A stretch of DNA of 21,642 nt from UBA6244 sp041582875 (GTDB lineage: Bacteria > Bacteroidota > Bacteroidia > Bacteroidales > F082): assembly GCA_041582875.1 (NCBI GenBank), contig JBFHGX010000056.1:1-21642 (forward strand). The letters are read 5' to 3'. Shown here piece by piece: positions 16,922 through 21,642 of this stretch; the first letter of the stretch is position 1; each line of letters starts with the position of its first letter. The notes below the pieces were generated by a model. The model did no database searches, was not told the origin of the DNA, and worked only from the letters and a program-made list of their open reading frames with translations. Both the position numbers and the translations under genes were made by a program.

Positions 16922-17929
16922 ATGATTTGTCTTGGAAGAAACATAAAACAACCAAACGATCCATTGGAAAAAATCACAATTACGCAATTGGCCGATAAAA
17001 TAAGGAATCCGAATTTGGTCTTTATCAATTTTATAACGCAATTAAGACAAGTTCAGGCCATCGATGCCAAAAAGTACCGTGAATTAAAAACCAAACTGCC
17101 CTATGTTGTGGGTGCCTTGTTTAATCCATTGTATCGAAAAATTGAACATTTTGCTAAAGCAAATTATTTTATCCTCGATATCGATCATGTATCGCATAAG
17201 GAGTTTGCGATCGAAGATTTGGTGGTGAAATTAAAAAAAGACAACAGAATATTACTCTTATTCAAATCTCCTTCAGGCGATGGACTAAAAATTTTTTTTA
17301 AGGTAAAAGAACCCTTCTATGATCATGGGAAATACACCCTGTTCTACAAATTATTTGCACAAAAGTTTGCAACAGATTACCAACTTGACCAAGTGGTTGA
17401 CAAACGAACATCGGATGTAAGCAGAGCTTGTTTTGTTAGTTACGATCCTGATATATGGCACAATACAGCTTTCGAAAGTATTGACACCCAGGCATACATA
17501 AATTTTGAAAACGAATTACAGCTCACAGAAATCAATACAATACTAAAAGAGCATGACAAACAACAATTAACCGAAAAGCCGCCTAACCTACCAGGACAGG
17601 ATATGCCGGATGATATTATCCAACAAATAAGGGAAAAACTGAATCCAAAGCTTACAGAAAAAAGAGAAAAGCATATATACGTGCCGGACGAATTAACCAC
17701 CATTATCGACCTGATACGGACAAATTTGTTGACCTACCAAATTGAAGTAGTTGAAATAGTAGATATTCATTATGGAAAACAGTTTAGACTAAGGCTAAAT
17801 CACTTACAAGCCGAAATAAATGTTTTCTATGGCAAAAAAGGTTATTCCATTGTTAAAAGTACTAAAAGTGGGTGTAATGCTGATTTAGTCGACATAGCCT
17901 ATGACATTTTTTACACAAGTATTTTGTAG
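16922..17929 (+). CDS. Primase-like (BT4734/VirE_N, archaeo-eukaryotic primase fold) protein, cas1-cas2-linked
   Basis: The N-terminal 200 residues show the primase-like pattern. YFILDIDHV carries a metal-type Asp86-x-Asp88, SPSGDGLKIFFKV (Ser118 to Lys123) sits where primases have their SxH-type motif, and VDKRTSDVSRACFVSYDPDIW is the signature I associate with BT4734/VirE_N proteins. Lys replaces the usual His in the second motif, so activity is uncertain. Residues about 220-335 hold an unassigned charged domain ending in an alpha/beta unit. CRISPR-associated primase-polymerases next to Cas1 and Cas2 of type III systems are known; this looks like a Bacteroidota counterpart that might fill or prime DNA during spacer capture. 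It starts 7 bases after cas1, and cas2 follows 17 bases later. Confidence 0.72.
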   Translation: MICLGRNIKQPNDPLEKITITQLADKIRNPNLVFINFITQLRQVQAIDAKKYRELKTKLPYVVGALFNPLYRKIEHFAKANYFILDIDHVSHKEFAIEDLVVKLKKDNRILLLFKSPSGDGLKIFFKVKEPFYDHGKYTLFYKLFAQKFATDYQLDQVVDKRTSDVSRACFVSYDPDIWHNTAFESIDTQAYINFENELQLTEINTILKEHDKQQLTEKPPNLPGQDMPDDIIQQIREKLNPKLTEKREKHIYVPDELTTIIDLIRTNLLTYQIEVVEIVDIHYGKQFRLRLNHLQAEINVFYGKKGYSIVKSTKSGCNADLVDIAYDIFYTSIL

Positions 17930-17946
17930 TAAACATCTATTGGGCT

Positions 17947-18432
17947 ATGGCTAAAAAAAGGAATAAAAAAGTTGAATTATCATTTGTTGAAAAAATGCTA
18001 TTATTTCACAAAGCTGGATTTTCACATTCCGGAGCCTCCCACGCAAAAACTGAAGATAACGAACTACTTGACCTACCCGAACGCATTCAAAAAGTATTAC
18101 AAATAGTAAACCGAACTCATTTAACAGCTACCCAGATGCTCTACTTCATTATGTATGATATCGAAAACAATAAAGTTCGTACGGCAATATCAAAGTACCT
18201 TGAAAAAAATGGATGTTTACGTGTTCAAAAATCTATTTTTTTTGCTGAAACCGAGAGAACGGTGTACAATCAAATTTATAGTGATTTAAAGCATATACAA
18301 GAATTATATGATAATCACGATAGTATATTTTTGGTTCCAGTTTCAACCGACCAAGTGCGATCGATGAAAATTATTGGGCAGAGCACCGATTTTGATTTGG
18401 TTATTGGAAATAAAAACACTTTGTTTTTTTAA
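17947..18432 (+). CDS. cas2: Cas2 with an N-terminal extension
   Basis: Cas2 bridges two Cas1 dimers in the integrase complex. The core starts at Met64: MLYFIMYDIENNKVRTAISKY, with the conserved Asp71 of the YDI motif, then GCLRVQKSIFFAE and a C-terminal FLVPVSTDQVRSM. Cas2 is usually 85-110 residues, whereas this frame gives 161 because of about 63 extra N-terminal residues. Those are in good codon structure, with a start 17 bases after the primase-like gene, so I keep the long form; an internal start at Met64 is the alternative. The TAA stop overlaps the target duplication of the downstream insertion sequence, and restoring the empty site leaves the same stop, so the protein is not truncated. 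Confidence 0.9.
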   Translation: MAKKRNKKVELSFVEKMLLFHKAGFSHSGASHAKTEDNELLDLPERIQKVLQIVNRTHLTATQMLYFIMYDIENNKVRTAISKYLEKNGCLRVQKSIFFAETERTVYNQIYSDLKHIQELYDNHDSIFLVPVSTDQVRSMKIIGQSTDFDLVIGNKNTLFF

Positions 18433-18437
18433 AGATG
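18431..18437. repeat. Target-site duplication, left copy
   Basis: AAAGATG directly before the left inverted repeat of the insertion sequence, repeated exactly at 20260-20266. Confidence 0.85.
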
Positions 18438-18498
18438 GAGTCCACTCTAAAAAGGTCATAAAGTTGATATAAATCTTACAAATTAGAGGCGTAATAAG

Positions 18499-18530
18499 CT
18501 TTTTTTTGGTATCTTTCTACCAATAAAAAG
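18499..18530 (+). promoter_or_regulatory. Hairpin just ahead of the transposase start codon
   Basis: CTTTTTTTTGGTA at 18499-18511 pairs with TACCAATAAAAAG at 18518-18530 in 12 of 13 positions around a TCTTTC loop. It ends 6 bases before the transposase ATG. A transcript entering from cas2 would fold here and could hide the start region, as known insertion sequences do to limit transposase made from outside promoters. The role is inferred. Confidence 0.5.
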
Positions 18531-18536
18531 AGCTAT

Positions 18537-20231
18537 ATGTTTAAAAAAAATGAAGACTATAAGCAATATGAACTTTTTAGTATTGCAAGCACTCTTTCCA
18601 AAAAACAGTCGAAACTATTACGTAAGTCAATCGAACATAATTTTCTTATAAATATTTTTTCAAAGATAAATGAATCAGATTTTGAAGTACTATATTCCAA
18701 CAAGAAAAGCAGGCCAAATACCCCTGTTAATCAACTCGTAGGTTCGTTAATACTCAAACATCTATTTAATTGGACCTATGATGATTTATTCAGGAACCTC
18801 AATTTCAATATACTAACCAGACATGCACTAGGTATTCAATCTTTGGATTACAACATTTTTTCAGAAGCAAGTATTTTTAATTTCCAGAATAGGATAAGTG
18901 AACATTTCATAACAACAGGGCAAGACTTGCTATCCCAGGTATTTGATAGCTTAACAAAGGATCAACTAAATGAGTTTGGAATAAAAACGGATATCCAAAG
19001 AGGCGACAGCTTTCTGGTTGGCTCAAATATATTTGATTATACACGTCTGCAGCTACTTGTAGAGGTATTGCTTCGCTTTCTTAAAATGTTAGAGAAAGAG
19101 GGTCGGATTAAATTGAATGTCCTTCTGGAAAAATACACCAAACAGACAGCTGGACAATATATTTACAGAATACAGAAGGAAGACTTACCAAAAGAGATGA
19201 ATCAATTATCAGAAGTGTATCATGATTTATATACTTCATATAAAGATAGTTGCGAGGAAAAGTCTATATTCAAAATATTCGAGAGAGTTTATTATGAACA
19301 TTTTATTGTAATCGACAACAAGGTTAACATCATCTCATCTAACCAATTACATAGTGGGATCCTCACGTCACCGGATGACACAGAGGCTACTTATAGATAT
19401 AAGAGGCGAATAATTAGTAAAGGGTATAGTGGTCATATCTCGGAAACTGCAAATCCAACCAATAAGATTAATTTGATTACAGATGTTGTTTTGGAACCCA
19501 ACAATATACATGATGCTACAATATTAGAAAAACGTTTACCTGAGATGCTTGATAAAACACCAGATTTATCTGAATATCATTGTGATGGAGCGTATGGAAA
19601 CGCTGAAGTGGATAAGATAATGGAAAAGAATGATATAGCTCAAATTCAAGCTGCAATACCAGGAAGAAAAGCATTTGCTGAAATAAAAATAATAGAGAAA
19701 AGCACAGATGAATATTGGGTTAGTTGCGAGAATGGACAGCTCTGCAAGGCCGAGAAAACAGAAAAAGCTTGGAGAGTGAAATTTGACACAAAGGTATGTA
19801 GTGAATGTCCTCTAAATGAGATTTGTGCAACGAGTAAACACATGAGAAAAAAGACCTCTAGTCGATTATGGTATTTTGGCCAGGATAAAATACTCCTAGA
19901 TAAACGCAAACAAAACTTCGAAAAGTTACCAAAAGAGAAAAGGAAGATAAGAGCAAATGTTGAGGCTACAGTAAAAGAAATGAAAAGAGGTATTAAAAAT
20001 GGCAAACTAAGAGTTCGAGGACAAGCAAAAGCAGTCCTTTACATAATTATGACCGCAATTGCTGTAAATCTAACTAGAATACATAAGTATTCTGTTGGTA
20101 TAGAGCCAATTTCAATATTAAATGCTATAATTTATACATATTTCAACCTAATTATGTTAGCATATCATCCACAAACAACATTTTCACAAAAAAACCAACA
20201 TATACTAACTCAATTTAAAAATGCTGCTTGA
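18537..20231 (+). CDS. IS1182-family DDE transposase
   Basis: The enzyme cuts and joins the ends of the surrounding insertion sequence. The N-terminal region (NTPVNQLVGSLILKHLFNWTYDDLF) matches the DUF772-type domain of this family. Candidate catalytic acids are Asp152/Asp157 in KTDIQRGDS, Asp350 in CDGAYGNAE, and Glu476 in NVEATVKEMKRG. The CSECPLNEICATS cluster before the last acid is usual for this DDE subgroup. All 564 residues are open with no frameshift. It reads in the same direction as cas2 and the array. Confidence 0.93.
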   Translation: MFKKNEDYKQYELFSIASTLSKKQSKLLRKSIEHNFLINIFSKINESDFEVLYSNKKSRPNTPVNQLVGSLILKHLFNWTYDDLFRNLNFNILTRHALGIQSLDYNIFSEASIFNFQNRISEHFITTGQDLLSQVFDSLTKDQLNEFGIKTDIQRGDSFLVGSNIFDYTRLQLLVEVLLRFLKMLEKEGRIKLNVLLEKYTKQTAGQYIYRIQKEDLPKEMNQLSEVYHDLYTSYKDSCEEKSIFKIFERVYYEHFIVIDNKVNIISSNQLHSGILTSPDDTEATYRYKRRIISKGYSGHISETANPTNKINLITDVVLEPNNIHDATILEKRLPEMLDKTPDLSEYHCDGAYGNAEVDKIMEKNDIAQIQAAIPGRKAFAEIKIIEKSTDEYWVSCENGQLCKAEKTEKAWRVKFDTKVCSECPLNEICATSKHMRKKTSSRLWYFGQDKILLDKRKQNFEKLPKEKRKIRANVEATVKEMKRGIKNGKLRVRGQAKAVLYIIMTAIAVNLTRIHKYSVGIEPISILNAIIYTYFNLIMLAYHPQTTFSQKNQHILTQFKNAA

Positions 20232-20259
20232 AATAAACGCTGGTTTTTAGAGTGGACTC

Positions 20260-20266
20260 AAAGATG
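20260..20266. repeat. Target-site duplication, right copy
   Basis: AAAGATG directly after the right inverted repeat, identical to 18431-18437. Confidence 0.85.
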
Positions 20267-20440
20267 GCAAAAAAGAAAGAAAGAAGCCTTATATTTGGTA
20301 CTTATAATTTAACCAATGAAAGGAAACATATTGTACTTTTGCACCCCCCAAAAAAGGAGTGTTTTTTTAACAGAAAATGCCATAAAAACACCAAATATCG
20401 TTCATAAACAGTTGTATTACTACGTGATACAAAATTCAGT
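20267..20440 (+). promoter_or_regulatory. CRISPR leader
   Basis: This AT-rich stretch without a gene lies between the insertion sequence and the first repeat. TACTTTTG at 20334-20341 fits the TAnnTTTG -7 consensus and would start the array transcript near 20348; no good -33 element is seen. GTGTTTTT (20359-20366) and AAAAACAC (20384-20391) form a dyad. A second dyad, TTGTATTAC (20412-20420) and GTGATACAA (20424-20432), ends 8 bases before the first repeat, where leader signals for Cas1-Cas2 normally lie. Confidence 0.7.
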
Positions 20441-21642
20441 CTCAAAGAGTAACTTCCACTAAAACAAGGATTAAGACATATTTTTTTCAATTTCAAAAGC
20501 GGCCAGCTCATAAGCTCAAAGAGTAACTTCCACTAAAACAAGGATTAAGACCATGCTAACTTTAATACTTCATTAAGTTCGTCAATTCTCAAAGAGTAAC
20601 TTCCACTAAAACAAGGATTAAGACTGAATTAACTCTCAAGTTTTGAGGATAATTTTTTGACTCAAAGAGTAACTTCCACTAAAACAAGGATTAAGACGTT
20701 TTCATGTTGGTTCGGTTAAGTATCATTGGTTTTTGCTCAAAGAGTAACTTCCACTAAAACAAGGATTAAGACTGATATTTTTGTCTTTTTTCGTTTTTAC
20801 TGAAAAAGCCTCAAAGAGTAACTTCCACTAAAACAAGGATTAAGACAATTGATCAGCACCAACAATTACACAATTGCCGTAAGGCTCAAAGAGTAACTTC
20901 CACTAAAACAAGGATTAAGACTAATAATATCCACTTTATTTCTATTTTTTAAATTACTCAAAGAGTAACTTCCACTAAAACAAGGATTAAGACCCCACAA
21001 TTTTAAAACTATCAGGAATGGCCACAAACCTCAAAGAGTAACTTCCACTAAAACAAGGATTAAGACGTTTGTCTTGTGTTAATTCAGTTGAAGTATAATT
21101 TCTCAAAGAGTAACTTCCACTAAAACAAGGATTAAGACTTAACCCGCAGGCTTTCAAAGTCGATCAACCCCAGCCTCAAAGAGTAACTTCCACTAAAACA
21201 AGGATTAAGACAAGCAATCACAGTTTTCTATTAGATGAAATTTAAAATCTCAAAGAGTAACTTCCACTAAAACAAGGATTAAGACCTGTTAAGAGTGCTT
21301 CTAAGACTGATTTAATTTTTTGCTCAAAGAGTAACTTCCACTAAAACAAGGATTAAGACTTCTAAATTTTTCATCGTTTTATTATTTTAGTGGTTCTCAA
21401 AGAGTAACTTCCACTAAAACAAGGATTAAGACAAATTTGCCATCGTTTTATTATTTAAGTGATTATTTCTCAAAGAGTAACTTCCACTAAAACAAGGATT
21501 AAGACCGATTCAATTAAGCGTATTGAGTTTGATGCGGATACTCTCAAAGAGTAACTTCCACTAAAACAAGGATTAAGACATTTTAACCATCCATTTTTAA
21601 GGTTATAGACAGACTGCTCAAAGAGTAACTTCCACTAAAACA
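20441..21642 (+). CRISPR. Type III-A CRISPR array, 16 full repeats plus a truncated 17th
   Basis: The repeat is 37 bp, starts CTCAAAGAGTAACTTCC and ends CAAGGATTAAGAC. All 16 full copies look identical; the 17th (21617-21642) is cut by the window. Repeat starts are 20441, 20515, 20588, 20661, 20736, 20810, 20885, 20957, 21030, 21102, 21175, 21249, 21323, 21396, 21469, 21543 and 21617. The 16 spacers are 35-38 bp. The leader on the left and the repeat end ATTAAGAC, which suits an 8-base type III crRNA handle, show that the + strand is the crRNA strand. The repeat has no strong internal hairpin. Spacers 13 (21360-21395) and 14 (21433-21468) are related to each other. Identical repeats and a nearby full cas set suggest a working array. 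Confidence 0.98.

Larger units (their letters stand above)
18438..20259 (+). mobile_element. IS1182-family insertion sequence, 1822 bp, apparently intact
   Basis: Perfect 16 bp terminal inverted repeats lie at 18438-18453 (GAGTCCACTCTAAAAA) and 20244-20259. A 7 bp direct duplication, AAAGATG, flanks the element at 18431-18437 and 20260-20266. One full transposase gene fills it. Undamaged ends and an exact duplication point to a recent insertion. It entered at the cas2 stop codon and separates cas2 from the CRISPR leader without disrupting either. Confidence 0.93.

Noticed and set aside
20254..20263. CTCAAAGA at the insertion-sequence junction equals the first eight bases of the CRISPR repeat
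   Set aside because: It arises from the element's CTC end meeting the AAAGATG duplication, and the match stops there, so it is not a degenerate repeat.
20264..20407. A 47-codon frame starting in the target duplication after the insertion sequence (MAKKKERSLIFGTYNL...)
   Set aside because: It overlaps the leader promoter candidate, has no recognisable similarity, and its resemblance to the first residues of Cas2 (MAKK) is only a Lys-rich run. I treat the stretch as leader.
20302..20511. Minus-strand frame across the leader, first repeat and first spacer
   Set aside because: It runs through CRISPR repeat and spacer sequence, so it is a chance frame.
20625..20660. Small hairpin (CTCAA/TTGAG) inside spacer 3
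   Set aside because: Five-pair stems are expected by chance in short AT-rich spacers, and the sequence most likely reflects the target gene.

Overview
The window is a defence region from a low-GC Bacteroidota chromosome. Evidence for the phylum is indirect: -7 boxes of the TAnnTTTG type, almost no Shine-Dalgarno sequences, a GxxExxY gene with its usual CCACGAATGCACGAAT-type flanks, a Cas6 of the Bacteroidota form, and a primase-like protein with the BT4734/VirE_N signature. The sequence does not let me name a genus. Every gene I call reads on the + strand.

Layout. (1) Bases 1-1460: the 3' end of an ADP-ribosylglycohydrolase gene, an unrecognised 202-residue protein, and about 560 bases without a gene. 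Two near-identical 44-45 bp hairpin repeats lie here, and two dyads sit upstream of cas6. (2) Bases 1462-8642: a complete type III-A interference operon, cas6-cas10-csm2-csm3-csm4-csm5. Cas10 keeps both its HD residues and the GGDD cyclase motif, and Csm3 keeps its slicing Asp. Csm5 carries an unusual 180-residue coiled-coil extension. (3) Bases 8642-13057: four ancillary genes in the same apparent operon. They are a small four-cysteine protein, a TPR protein with a cold-shock/S1-like tail, a Card1/Can2 CARF nuclease and a Csx1 CARF-HEPN RNase. (4) Bases 13058-13976: a GxxExxY gene bracketed by short inverted and direct repeats, which looks like an inserted module. (5) Bases 13977-18432: a second operon, coding for a Csx20-like small protein (candidate ring nuclease), a RecD-like helicase, Cas1, a primase-like protein and an N-terminally extended Cas2. 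(6) Bases 18438-20259: an apparently intact IS1182-family insertion sequence with 16 bp perfect inverted repeats and a 7 bp target duplication, inserted exactly at the end of cas2. (7) Bases 20267-21642: the leader and a CRISPR array with 16 full repeats, a truncated 17th and 16 spacers. The array runs off the window.

How it should work (family knowledge plus inference). Cas6 cuts the array transcript and the Csm complex uses the crRNAs to bind phage RNA. Cas10 then makes cyclic oligoadenylate, which switches on Card1 and Csx1, and the Csx20-like protein may switch the signal off. New spacers would be made by Cas1-Cas2 with help from a helicase and a primase-like enzyme. The least explained parts are the Csm5 extension, the two unknown proteins encoded just after it, and the helicase-Cas1-primase-Cas2 grouping. 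Two neighbouring spacers appear to be antisense to the start-codon region of two related genes.
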